Part shown: positions 25,299-33,625 of the stretch, one piece after another
Layout: every line of letters begins with the position of its first letter
How positions within the stretch are numbered: position 1 is the stretch's first letter
Assembly (NCBI GenBank): GCA_035652235.1
Contig: DASREE010000010.1
Span: forward strand, 61,293-125,292
Reading direction: 5' to 3'
DNA: 64,000 bases
Origin: PALSA-612 sp035652235
Lineage (GTDB): Bacteria > Actinomycetota > Thermoleophilia > Gaiellales > Gaiellaceae
The notes under the pieces: generated by a model
Told to the model about the DNA's origin: nothing
Database searches by the model: none
The model's input: only the letters and a program-made list of their open reading frames with translations
Made by a program: the position numbers and the translations under genes

Positions 25299-25351
25299 CG
25301 CGGCCGGCGTCAGCTGCGCTCGAGGCGGAAACCGCGCAGCCGCGTGACCCG

Positions 25352-25357
25352 TAGGCT
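25352..25357 (+). promoter_or_regulatory. -10 TAGGCT for leaderless GH15 mRNA
   Basis: TAGGCT, then GCCGGG, then ATG 25364; spacing of 6 nt. Confidence 0.55.
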
Positions 25358-25363
25358 GCCGGG

Positions 25364-27190
25364 ATGCGCCGGATCGAGGACTACGCGCTCATCGGCGACC
25401 TGCACACGGCGGCACTCGTCGGCCGCGACGGCTCGATCGACTGGTGCTGCTTTCCCCGCTTCGACTCGGGTGCGTGCTTCGCCGCGCTCCTCGGCACGCC
25501 GGAGCACGGCCGCTGGCTGCTCGCCCCCGTGGAGGAGCCCCGCCGGGCGATCAGACGCTACCGGCGCGACACGCTCGTCCTCGAGACGGTGTTCGAGACC
25601 CCCTCCGGGGCCGTGCGTGCGATCGACTTCATGCCCCCGCGCGGCCGCGCCCCGGACATCGTCCGCATCGTCGAGGGGATCGACGGGACGGTGCCGATGC
25701 GCTCGGAGCTCGTCATCCGCTTCGACTACGGCCGGATCGTGCCCTGGGTGCGGCGGATCGACCACGCCCGCGTCGCCATCGCCGGCCCGGACGCGCTCTG
25801 CTTCCGGACGCCCGTCGACGTCCGCGGCGAGGACATGCGCACGGTGTCCGAGTTCGAGCTCCGCGAGGGCGAGCGGGTGCCCTTCGTGCTCACCTGGTTT
25901 CCCTCGTATGGCCACCTCCCGGAGGAGATCGACCCGGAGCGGGCGCTCGACGACACGGAGGACTTCTGGCTCGACTGGGCCGGGGCGTGCACGCACGAGG
26001 GCGACTACCACGACGAGCTGCACCAGTCGCTGCTCGTGCTGAAGGCGCTCACCTACGCGCCGACCGGCGGCATCGTCGCGGCGCCGACGACGTCGCTCCC
26101 CGAGCTGGTGGGCGGCGTCCGCAACTGGGACTACCGTTTCTGCTGGCTCCGCGACGCGGCATTGACGCTGCTCGCGATGCTGAACGCCGGCTACCGCGAC
26201 GAGGCGGTGACCTGGCGGCAGTGGCTCCTCCGCGCGGTGGCCGGCGACCCGGCGGACGTGCAGATCATGTACGGGCTGGCCGGCGAACGGCGGCTCGCCG
26301 AGTGGGAGGTCGACTGGCTGCCCGGCTTCGAAGGCTCACGGCCGGTGCGCGTGGGGAACGCGGCCTCGGAGCAGCTCCAGCTCGACGTGTACGGTGAGGT
26401 GCTCGACGCGCTCTACCAGACGCGGCTGCACGGCGCCGCCCCCGACGACGACGTGTGGTCGTTGACGCGAGCGCTCCTCGACTGGCTGGAGGAGGGCTGG
26501 CGCCAGCCCGACGCCGGCATCTGGGAGGTGCGCGGCCCGAGCCGGCACTTCACGCACTCGAAGGTGATGGCCTGGGTCGCGTTCGACCGCGCCGTCCGCG
26601 AGTGCGAGGAGTTCGGGCGCGACGGGCCCGTCGAGCGGTGGCGGGCCGTGCGCGACGAGATCCGCGCGCAGGTGCTCGAGCGGGCGTGGTGCGAGACGAA
26701 GCGGGCGTTCGCCCAGTCGTACGACTCCGATCGCCTCGACGCGAGCGTGCTCCTCATGCCGCTCGTCGGCTTCCTGCCCGCCCTGGACGAGCGGGTCGTC
26801 TCCACGGTCGACGCCATCCGGCGGGAGCTGTCCGTGGACGGGCTCCTGCTCCGCTACCGCAGCGAGGAGGGGGACGTCGACGGCCTGCCGGCCGGCGAAG
26901 GCGTCTTCCTGCCCTGCTCGTTCTGGCTCGCGCAGGTGCTCGCCCTGCAGGGGCGGACGAGCGAGGCGCGGGAGCTGTTCGAGCTCCTCCTCGACCTCCG
27001 CAACGACGTCGGGCTGTTGGCGGAGGAGTACGACCCGGTCGCCAGGCGGCAGCTCGGCAACTTCCCGCAGGCGTTCACCCACCTCGCGCTCGTCGGCACC
27101 GCGATCACGCTCGCCGAGGGGCGCAGCATCAGGCGCACGGGGGCGGTCGAGCCGCCTCGCGCACACCGGGCACAACGTCAGGCGCCCTGA
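25364..27190 (+). CDS. Glycoside hydrolase family 15 (glucoamylase/trehalase type)
   Basis: 608 residues. N-terminal beta domain begins IEDYALIGDLHTAALVGRDGSIDW, the hallmark of bacterial GH15. The (alpha/alpha)6 barrel contains RNWDYRFCWLRDAALTLLAM, the helix with PSRHFTHSKVMAW and the second acidic region SCSFWLAQVLALQG-like. No signal peptide, so cytoplasmic. Mycobacterial homologues are trehalases and others hydrolyse alpha-glucans, so the substrate is either trehalose or maltodextrin. Confidence 0.9.
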   Translation: MRRIEDYALIGDLHTAALVGRDGSIDWCCFPRFDSGACFAALLGTPEHGRWLLAPVEEPRRAIRRYRRDTLVLETVFETPSGAVRAIDFMPPRGRAPDIVRIVEGIDGTVPMRSELVIRFDYGRIVPWVRRIDHARVAIAGPDALCFRTPVDVRGEDMRTVSEFELREGERVPFVLTWFPSYGHLPEEIDPERALDDTEDFWLDWAGACTHEGDYHDELHQSLLVLKALTYAPTGGIVAAPTTSLPELVGGVRNWDYRFCWLRDAALTLLAMLNAGYRDEAVTWRQWLLRAVAGDPADVQIMYGLAGERRLAEWEVDWLPGFEGSRPVRVGNAASEQLQLDVYGEVLDALYQTRLHGAAPDDDVWSLTRALLDWLEEGWRQPDAGIWEVRGPSRHFTHSKVMAWVAFDRAVRECEEFGRDGPVERWRAVRDEIRAQVLERAWCETKRAFAQSYDSDRLDASVLLMPLVGFLPALDERVVSTVDAIRRELSVDGLLLRYRSEEGDVDGLPAGEGVFLPCSFWLAQVLALQGRTSEARELFELLLDLRNDVGLLAEEYDPVARRQLGNFPQAFTHLALVGTAITLAEGRSIRRTGAVEPPRAHRAQRQAP

Positions 27191-27196
27191 TACTCT
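27191..27196 (+). promoter_or_regulatory. -10 TACTCT ahead of the acyl-CoA ligase
   Basis: TACTCT overlaps the end of the GH15 stop region and lies 8 nt before GTG 27205. Confidence 0.4.
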
Positions 27197-27204
27197 CGCG
27201 GGCG

Positions 27205-28833
27205 GTGCTGAAGGGCTTGATGCAGGACTTCCCGCTCACGCTCGACCTCGTCCTGCGCCGGGCGCTCGAGCTCGGCGGGGAGGTCGACGTCGTCTCGGCG
27301 ACGCCGGCCGGGATCGACCGGCGGAGCTGGCGCGAGCTGGGCGAGCGGGCGCTGCGGCTCGGGGGCGTCCTCGACGAGCTCGGCGTCCCGGCCGGCGGGC
27401 GGGTCGGCACGTTTGCCTGGAACGGCCACCGTCACGTGGAGCTGTTCCTCGGCGCGCCCTGCGCCGGGCGGGTCGTGCACGCGGTCAACGTGCGCCTGAC
27501 CGGCGACCAGATCGTGCACCTGACGGGCCACGCGGGCGACGACGTTCTCTTCGTCGACGCCTCGCTGACCGGTCTGCTCGCGCCGCTCCGGGAGCGGCTG
27601 GCGGTGCGCGAGATCGTCGTCATGGAGGACGGCGCTCCCGTGCACGAGGCGTTCGCCGGCTGCCGGCGCTACGAGGAGCTGCTCGCCGGGCAGGAGGCTA
27701 GCTGGAAGCCGCGCCGGCCCGAGGAGGGCGACGCCGCCTGGATCTGCCACACGAGCGGGACGACCGGCTGCCCGAAGGCGGTCGTCTCCTCGCACCGCTC
27801 GGTCGTGCTGCACTCGCTCGCCTCGCTGCAGGTCGACTCGCACGGCGTCTCGCGCCAGGACACGGTGCTCCCGATCACGCCGATGTTCCACGCCAACGCC
27901 TGGGGGATGCCGTACACGGCCGCGCTGGCCGCGGCGAGGCTGGTGCTACCCGGCGGGGACGCGAGCCCGGAGGCGCTCGCGCAGCTCGTCGAGGCCGAGC
28001 GGGTGACGATCGCGGCCGGGGTGCCGACGGTATTCATCCGCATGCTCGAGGCGTTCGACGGCGGCCGCGACCTGTCGTCGCTACGCCGCGTGCTCGTCGG
28101 GGGCGCGCCGCCGCCGCGCTCGCTCGTCGCGGAGCTCGTCCGCCGCGGCATCGAGTTCATGCAGGGCTGGGGGATGACGGAGATGTCGCCGAGCGGGACG
28201 GCGCTGACCGTGCGGCCGGGCGCGGAGCTGGGCGGGGAGGAGGGTGGCGCCGTGACGAGCGTCGGCCACGCGACGCCGCTCGTCGAGCTGCGACACGTCG
28301 CCGAGGACGGCACCGTGCTCCCGTGGGACGGCGAGGCGGTGGGCGAGCTCGAGGCGCGGGGGCCGTGGGTGATCCGCGCCTACCTCGACCCCGACGACGA
28401 CGCGAACCACACCCGCTTCCACGACGGCTGGCTGCGCACGGGCGACCTCGGACGGATCTTCCCCGACGGGCGCGTCGAGCTCGTCGACCGTGCGAAGGAC
28501 CTGATCAAGTCCGGCGGGGAGTGGATCAGCTCGATCGAGCTGGAGCAGGCCCTCGCCACCCACCCGGCGGTCGGCGAGGCGGTCGTCGTCGGCATCCCGG
28601 ACGCGCAGTGGGGCGAGCGGCCGGCCGCGCTCGTCGTCCCCGCCGCCGGGCGGCGGGTCGAGCCCGGGGAGCTGGTCGACTTCCTGCGCGGCCGCGTGGC
28701 GCGCTGGTGGCTCCCGGACCTCGTCCGCGTCGTGGACGAGATCCCGAAGACGCCCGTCGGCAAGTACGACAAGCGCCGGCTCCGCGCCGAGCTGGCCGAG
28801 GAGCTCGAGCGCGCGCCGGGGGCGCGCCGGTGA
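27205..28833 (+). CDS. Acyl/aryl-CoA synthetase (ANL superfamily, AlkK/FadD-like)
   Basis: 542 residues. Makes acyl-AMP then acyl-CoA. P-loop TSGTTGCPKAV, A5 GWGMTEMSPSG, A7 DGWLRTGDLG, hinge KDLIKSGGEWIS and the A10 lysine in PKTPVGKYDK. The N-terminal LMQDFPLTL is typical of medium-chain AlkK-type ligases. Next to a hydroxycinnamoyl-CoA lyase and pobA, it may activate ferulate or p-coumarate; this is context inference. GTG 27205 or ATG 27220. Confidence 0.88.
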   Translation: MLKGLMQDFPLTLDLVLRRALELGGEVDVVSATPAGIDRRSWRELGERALRLGGVLDELGVPAGGRVGTFAWNGHRHVELFLGAPCAGRVVHAVNVRLTGDQIVHLTGHAGDDVLFVDASLTGLLAPLRERLAVREIVVMEDGAPVHEAFAGCRRYEELLAGQEASWKPRRPEEGDAAWICHTSGTTGCPKAVVSSHRSVVLHSLASLQVDSHGVSRQDTVLPITPMFHANAWGMPYTAALAAARLVLPGGDASPEALAQLVEAERVTIAAGVPTVFIRMLEAFDGGRDLSSLRRVLVGGAPPPRSLVAELVRRGIEFMQGWGMTEMSPSGTALTVRPGAELGGEEGGAVTSVGHATPLVELRHVAEDGTVLPWDGEAVGELEARGPWVIRAYLDPDDDANHTRFHDGWLRTGDLGRIFPDGRVELVDRAKDLIKSGGEWISSIELEQALATHPAVGEAVVVGIPDAQWGERPAALVVPAAGRRVEPGELVDFLRGRVARWWLPDLVRVVDEIPKTPVGKYDKRRLRAELAEELERAPGARR

Positions 28834-28853
28834 GCCGCGGGACGGCGCCAGAC

Positions 28854-29288
28854 CTAGGAGGCGGACTCGATCCCGGCGCCGAGCATGCGCGCGCAGCTCG
28901 CGAGCCAGGCGAGGAGGCGCTCGCGCTCGGGCGGGGCGAGCTCCGCCAGCATCTGCGCCTCGATCTCGTCCACGGTGCCGTCCGCTGCGGCGAGGGACGC
29001 GGCGCCGCGCTCGGTCAGCTCCGTGCGCAGGATACGGCCGTGGTCCGGGTCGGAACGCCGGCGGACGAGGCCCTTCGCCTCGAGGGCGGCGACGACCTCG
29101 CTCATCGACTGCGGCGTGATCAGCGCGCGGCGAGCGAGCTGGGCGTTGGACAGGCCGCTGCGCGCGCGCAGGACGGAGAGTGCCGTGTACTGCGGCGTCG
29201 TCAGGCCGTGCTGGCGCAGGGCCTCGTCGAGCTGACGGCGCAGGGCGCGCTCGAGGCGTCCGACGAGGTAGGCGGCCCGTGGCTGCAG
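28854..29288 (-). CDS. MarR-family regulator of hydroxycinnamate genes, probable CTG start
   Basis: 144 residues if started at CTG 29288. Reading minus strand from there gives an N-terminal helix (AAYLVGRLERALRRQ), HGLTTPQYTALSVL, then the winged helix LITPQSMSEVVAALEAKGLV and wing RRRSDPDHGRILRTELTERG. In this frame a TAG stands at 29303-29301, and between it and ATG 29105 there is no ATG, GTG or TTG. An ATG-only call would delete half the domain. TAGGCT lies 9 nt before the CTG. By analogy with CouR/HcaR-type MarR proteins it would sense a hydroxycinnamoyl-CoA. Confidence 0.75.
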   Translation of the reverse strand: MQPRAAYLVGRLERALRRQLDEALRQHGLTTPQYTALSVLRARSGLSNAQLARRALITPQSMSEVVAALEAKGLVRRRSDPDHGRILRTELTERGAASLAAADGTVDEIEAQMLAELAPPERERLLAWLASCARMLGAGIESAS

Positions 29289-29297
29289 AGCGCGGGC

Positions 29298-29303
29298 AGC
29301 CTA
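29298..29303 (-). promoter_or_regulatory. -10 TAGGCT of the marR gene with CTG start
   Basis: Minus-strand TAGGCT with 9 nt to CTG 29288. The same hexamer serves the GFA and GH15 genes. Confidence 0.5.
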
Positions 29304-29314
29304 GCGCATCATCT

Positions 29315-29329
29315 GTCAGGCAGCCTGAC
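29315..29329. promoter_or_regulatory. MarR operator, perfect 7-1-7 palindrome
   Basis: GTCAGGCaGCCTGAC lies between the divergent marR and hydratase-lyase genes, over the marR -35 region and 25 bp ahead of the hydratase-lyase ATG. It is well placed to repress both. Confidence 0.65.
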
Positions 29330-29354
29330 GTGGCGAAGGGAGTGAAGCGACGCG

Positions 29355-30185
29355 ATGAGCGGCGAGACAGGAAGGTGGGAGACGGTGCGGGTCGAGGTCG
29401 CCGACGGGATCGCCTGGGTCTCGCTGCACCGGCCCGAGAAGCGCAACGCGATGAACCCGACGCTGAACCGCGAGATGATCGAGGTGCTCGAGGCGCTCGA
29501 GGCGGACGCAGGCTGCGGCGTGCTCGTGCTGACGGGTAGCGGCGAGGCGTTCTCCGCCGGGATGGATTTGCAGGAGTACTTCCGCGACGTCGACGCGGCT
29601 CCCGAGCACGTCCAGCTGAAGGTGCGCCGGGACGCAGCCCTGTGGCAGTGGCGGATGCTGCGCACGTACTCGAAGCCTACGATCGCGATGGTGAACGGCT
29701 GGTGCTTCGGCGGCGCGTTCACGCCGCTCGTCGCCTGCGACCTCGCCGTCGCGGCCGACGAGGCGACGTTCGGCCTGTCGGAGATCAACTGGGGCATCCC
29801 GCCGGGAAGCGTCGTCTCGAAGGCGCTCGCGGACACGGTCGGCAGCCGCGTCGGGTTGCTGTACGTGATGACCGGGCGGACGTTCGGCGGCAGGGAGGCG
29901 GCCGCGATGGGGCTCGTCAACGCGAGCGTGCCGCTCGCCGAGCTCCGCACGGAGGTCGAGTCGCTCGCACGCGAGCTGCTGCAGAAGAACCCGATCGTGC
30001 TGCGCGCCGCGAAGCTCGGCTTCAAGCACTGCCGCTCGATGGACTGGAACCAGGCCGAGGACTACCTGTACGCCAAGCTCGAGCAGTCGCAGCTGCTGGA
30101 CGCCGAGCGCGGCCGCGAACAGGGCCTGACGCAGTTCCTGGACGAGAAGCGGATCCGGCCGGGGCTCGAGGGGTACGTACGGTGA
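29355..30185 (+). CDS. p-Hydroxycinnamoyl-CoA hydratase/lyase (feruloyl-CoA hydratase/aldolase)
   Basis: 276 residues, crotonase fold. It hydrates feruloyl- or coumaroyl-CoA and cleaves it to vanillin or 4-hydroxybenzaldehyde plus acetyl-CoA. HCHL-specific features: AGMDLQEYFRDVDAAPE, WQWRMLRTYSKPTIAMVNG, CFGGAF, the catalytic Glu in FGLSEINWGIPPGS, and the C-terminal EDYLYAKLEQSQLLD. GGGAG lies upstream of ATG 29355. Divergent from its MarR regulator; its stop overlaps the next GTG by 4 nt. Confidence 0.92.
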   Translation: MSGETGRWETVRVEVADGIAWVSLHRPEKRNAMNPTLNREMIEVLEALEADAGCGVLVLTGSGEAFSAGMDLQEYFRDVDAAPEHVQLKVRRDAALWQWRMLRTYSKPTIAMVNGWCFGGAFTPLVACDLAVAADEATFGLSEINWGIPPGSVVSKALADTVGSRVGLLYVMTGRTFGGREAAAMGLVNASVPLAELRTEVESLARELLQKNPIVLRAAKLGFKHCRSMDWNQAEDYLYAKLEQSQLLDAERGREQGLTQFLDEKRIRPGLEGYVR

Positions 30186-31060
30186 TCGACGTCGAGCGCG
30201 TCGTCGCTATCGACGTGCACACGCACGCGGAGCGCTCGGCGCGCACGGGCGCGGACGGGCTCGGGCCGGAGCTGCGCGCCGCCGCCGCCGGCTACTTCGG
30301 CCACGAAGGTGGGCGGCCGACTGCGGCCGAGGTGGCGGCCTACTACCGCGAGCGCTCGATGGCCGCGGTCGTCTTCCCGGTCGACGCCGAGTCGGTGACC
30401 GGTCAGCCGCCGGTGCCGAACGAGGAGGTGGCGGAGGCGGCGGCGGCCAACCCGGACGTGCTGATCGCGTTCGCGAGCGTCGACCCTGCGCGCGGGCGGC
30501 GCGCGCTGCTCGAGGCGAGGCGGCTGATCGCCGACTACGGCGTGCGCGGCTTCAAGTTCCACCCCAACCTGCAGGGCTTCTTCCCCAACGACCGCTCCGT
30601 CTACCCCCTGTACGAGGAGATCGCCTCCGCCGGGCTGATCGCGCTCTTCCACACGGGGCACAGCGGCATCGGCTCGGGGCTTCCGGGCGGTGGCGGCATC
30701 CGCCTCAAGTACTCGAACCCGATGCACGTCGACGACGTCGCCGTCGACTTCCCGGAGATGCCGATCGTCCTCGCGCACCCGTCCTTTCCCTGGCAGGACG
30801 AGGCGATCTCGGTGGCGCTGCACAAGCAGCAGGTCTACATCGACCTCTCCGGCTGGTCGCCGAAGTACTTCCCGCCGCAGCTCGTCCGCTACGCGAACAC
30901 GCTCCTGCGCGAGCGCGTCCTGTTCGGCTCGGACTACCCGCTGATCGCGCCCGAGCGCTGGCTCGCCGACTTCGCCGAGCTCGACGTCAAGCCGGAGGTG
31001 CGGCCGCTGATCCTGAAGGAGAACGCGGCGCGGCTGCTCGGGCTCGCGCGAGTGCCCTAA
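30182..31060 (+). CDS. Amidohydrolase 2 family hydrolase of aromatic catabolism
   Basis: 292 residues. TIM-barrel metal hydrolase: IDVHTHAE (metal HxH), FKFHPNLQGF, ALFHTGH, VLAHPSFPW and the catalytic Asp in FGSDYP. Coupled by GTGA to the hydratase-lyase. Members of this superfamily in actinobacterial coumarate operons hydrolyse 4-hydroxyphenyl-beta-ketoacyl-CoA, while relatives decarboxylate aromatic acids. I infer a step between the CoA thioester and 4-hydroxybenzoate; the exact reaction is open. Confidence 0.75.
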   Translation: MIDVERVVAIDVHTHAERSARTGADGLGPELRAAAAGYFGHEGGRPTAAEVAAYYRERSMAAVVFPVDAESVTGQPPVPNEEVAEAAAANPDVLIAFASVDPARGRRALLEARRLIADYGVRGFKFHPNLQGFFPNDRSVYPLYEEIASAGLIALFHTGHSGIGSGLPGGGGIRLKYSNPMHVDDVAVDFPEMPIVLAHPSFPWQDEAISVALHKQQVYIDLSGWSPKYFPPQLVRYANTLLRERVLFGSDYPLIAPERWLADFAELDVKPEVRPLILKENAARLLGLARVP

Positions 31061-31063
31061 TCT
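31058..31063 (+). promoter_or_regulatory. -10 TAATCT for leaderless pobA mRNA
   Basis: TAATCT overlaps the TAA stop of the amidohydrolase and lies 6 nt before GTG 31070, so pobA can be transcribed separately. Confidence 0.5.
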
Positions 31064-31069
31064 CGTCCG

Positions 31070-32242
31070 GTGCGCACGCAGGTCGGGATCGTCGGAGCGG
31101 GTCCGGCCGGCCTCGTCCTCGCGCGGCTCCTGCACCTGCACGGGATCGAGTCGGTGGTGCTCGAGTCGCGCAGCCGCGAGTACGTCGAGCAGCGGGTGCG
31201 CGCGGGAGTGCTCGAGCAGGGCACGGTCGACCTGCTCGACGCCGCGGGCGTGGGCGAGCGGATGCACCGGGAGGGGCTCGTGCACGGCGGCATCGAGCTC
31301 CGCTTCCAGGGCCGCAGGCACCGGATCGCGCTGGACGAGCTGACGGGCGGGCGGACGATCACCGTCTACGGCCAGCAGGAGGTGGTCAAGGATCTGATCG
31401 CCGCCCGGCTCGACGCCGGCCTGCCGACCCTGTTCGGGGCAGAGGCCGTGTCGCTCGGCCGGCTGACCTCCGACCGTCCCGTCATCCGCTTCCGGCGCGA
31501 GGGGCGCGAGGCCGAGCTCGAGTGCGACGTCGTCGCCGGCTGCGACGGCTTCCACGGCATCTGCCGCGACAGCGTCCGGGCGGGCGTCCTCACCGCCTAC
31601 ACCCGCGAGTACCCGTTCGCCTGGCTCGGCATCCTCGCCGCCGCCGCGCCCTCCCACGACGAGCTCATCTACGCCTACCACGAGCGCGGCTTCGCGCTGC
31701 ACAGCATGCGCTCGCCGTCGCTCACCCGCCTGTACGTGCAGTGCGACCCGCACGACGAGCTGGCGGAGTGGTCGGACGCGCGGGTGTGGGAGGAGCTGCA
31801 CCGGCGCTTGGAGACGGACGGCTGGACGCTCCGCGAAGGGCCGGTGCTGGAGAAGGGCATCACGCCGATGCGCAGCGTCGTGTGCGAGCCGATGCAGCAC
31901 GGGCGGCTGTTCCTCGCCGGCGACGCCGCCCATATCGTGCCGCCGACCGGCGCGAAGGGCCTGAACCTCGCTGCCCACGACGTGAGCGTGCTCGCCGACG
32001 CGCTCGCCGTCTGGTACGGGAGCGGCGACGCGAGCGGCCTCGAGGCGTACTCCGCCACCTGCCTGCGCCGGGTCTGGCGTGCCGAGCACTTCTCCTGGTG
32101 GATGACCTCCATGCTGCACCGCTTCCCGGGCGACGACGGCTTCGGAGTGAAGCTGCAGCTGGCGCAGCTGGCCTACGTCGCAACCTCGGAGGCGGCCGCG
32201 AGGTCGCTGGCCGAGAACTACGTCGGCCTCGAGCGCGTCTGA
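31070..32242 (+). CDS. pobA: 4-Hydroxybenzoate 3-monooxygenase
   Basis: 390 residues, FAD-dependent. Converts 4-hydroxybenzoate to protocatechuate with NAD(P)H and O2. GxGxxG at 9-14, EQRVRAGVLEQGTVDLL, the DG motif CDGFHGICR, and the third FAD motif GDAAHIVPPTGAKGLNLA are nearly those of the well-studied PobA. Length is normal. It links the hydroxycinnamate genes to the protocatechuate operon at 37.6-43.0 kb. Confidence 0.95.
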   Translation: MRTQVGIVGAGPAGLVLARLLHLHGIESVVLESRSREYVEQRVRAGVLEQGTVDLLDAAGVGERMHREGLVHGGIELRFQGRRHRIALDELTGGRTITVYGQQEVVKDLIAARLDAGLPTLFGAEAVSLGRLTSDRPVIRFRREGREAELECDVVAGCDGFHGICRDSVRAGVLTAYTREYPFAWLGILAAAAPSHDELIYAYHERGFALHSMRSPSLTRLYVQCDPHDELAEWSDARVWEELHRRLETDGWTLREGPVLEKGITPMRSVVCEPMQHGRLFLAGDAAHIVPPTGAKGLNLAAHDVSVLADALAVWYGSGDASGLEAYSATCLRRVWRAEHFSWWMTSMLHRFPGDDGFGVKLQLAQLAYVATSEAAARSLAENYVGLERV

Positions 32243-32344
32243 TCCGCGCGGTCGCGAAGCGGGCCGGGCGGCGGAGCGCACGTCCCCCCGATCGGCCGGC
32301 CGCGCGGCCCTGCATGCCCGGCCCGGCGATCGCCCGCTCGGCCC

Positions 32345-33625
32345 ATGGCGCGGCGCCTGGGCGGTGTCGACACTCGGCGCATGCCTCGACCGAGCCGGCG
32401 CCGCTTCCCGCTCGCATGCTGCCCGCGCGCCGGTACCTGCCTCGTCGCCGTGCTGGCGCTCGCCGCTGCGGCGGCGACGTGGGCGAGCCTGGGCACGGCG
32501 TCGACCGGGACGCGCCGGCTGATCGTGCGCTTCCGCGGCCCGGGAGGCTGGCACGACTCCGTGCTCGTCGCGCTTCCGGCCTGGTACGGCCCGCACCGCG
32601 ACCCGCCGCTCCCGCTCGTCGTCTCGCCGCACTCGCGCGGCCTCACTCCGTCGCGGTGGGCGCGGCGCTGGGGCGACCTTCCCGGCCGCTTCGGGCTGAT
32701 CGTGCTCGACCCCGGCCTGCACGGTCGCGTCATCCCCAGGCGCTCGTGGGCGTGGCCGCCGGACATCGCCGAGCTGGCGAGGCTGCCCGAGCTCGTCCAC
32801 CGGCGACTGCCCTGGCTGCGCTACGACCCGCACCGGGTGTACGCCGCCGGCGACAGCATGGGCGGGCAGGAGACGCTGATGCTCCTCGCCCGCCAGCCCG
32901 ACCTGTTCGCCGCCGCCGTCGCGGCCGACCCGGTCACGAACCTGCTCCGCCGCTGGTATGAGTTCCCGCTCTCCGGCGAGAGCTGGCGCGAGCAGCAGGC
33001 GGCGACGCGGGAGGTGGGGGGGACGCCGCGGCAGGCGCGCTGGCTGTACGTGCGCCGCAGCCCGGTCTTCTTCGCCCGAACGATCGCCTTCGCCGGCGTG
33101 CCGCTAGAGCTGTGGTGGAACCCGCAGGACACGGTCGTCGTCGGCGAGAGCACGAAGCAGACCGGCTTCTTCTACCGCACCGTCGAGCGGCTCGACCCGC
33201 ATGCCCCGGTCGTCGTCCGGCTCCACCACCACGTGCACGGCTGGGTGTTCAAGTTCGACCACGACCTGCCGGCGATGCTCCGCTTCCTGCTCGCGCACCG
33301 CCGCCACGGTCCGCCTCCGACCGGCTTCGCCTACACATCCTGGCTGCCGCGCGCCGCCGTCTGGGGCTGGCGTGTACAGGCGCTCGGCTCGGAGCGGCTG
33401 TTGTGGACGATCTCGCACGTGACGCGCCGCGGCCTCGTCAGCGACTCGCCGCGCACGCTCCTCGTGCGACCGCCGTTCCCGCTCGCGCGCGCGACGCTCG
33501 ACGGCCGCCGCGATCGCGTCACGGCCGAGGGGGCGCTCGTGCCGCCTGGCCGGCACCGGCTGGCGCTCGTCCCGGTGGCGCTCCGGCGGCTGACGGCGCG
33601 ACCGGCCCGGCGCGGACGAGGCTAG
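32345..33625 (+). CDS. Secreted alpha/beta-hydrolase (esterase-like)
   Basis: 426 residues (388-414 if ATG 32381 is used, which places the Arg-rich n-region and the helix LVAVLALAAAAATW as a signal peptide). The nucleophile elbow is GDSMGG, followed by an Asp loop near ELWWNPQD and a His in HHHVHGWVF. The fold resembles PHB-depolymerase/esterase proteins. The ~120-residue C-terminal beta-rich part is unassigned. It may release feruloyl or other esters outside the cell, which would suit the neighbouring catabolic genes, but this is a guess. Confidence 0.72.
   Translation: MARRLGGVDTRRMPRPSRRRFPLACCPRAGTCLVAVLALAAAAATWASLGTASTGTRRLIVRFRGPGGWHDSVLVALPAWYGPHRDPPLPLVVSPHSRGLTPSRWARRWGDLPGRFGLIVLDPGLHGRVIPRRSWAWPPDIAELARLPELVHRRLPWLRYDPHRVYAAGDSMGGQETLMLLARQPDLFAAAVAADPVTNLLRRWYEFPLSGESWREQQAATREVGGTPRQARWLYVRRSPVFFARTIAFAGVPLELWWNPQDTVVVGESTKQTGFFYRTVERLDPHAPVVVRLHHHVHGWVFKFDHDLPAMLRFLLAHRRHGPPPTGFAYTSWLPRAAVWGWRVQALGSERLLWTISHVTRRGLVSDSPRTLLVRPPFPLARATLDGRRDRVTAEGALVPPGRHRLALVPVALRRLTARPARRGRG

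Noticed and set aside
30062..32833. Very long minus-strand open frame opposite pobA and neighbours
   Set aside because: Spans three unmistakable plus-strand genes and has no conserved motifs.
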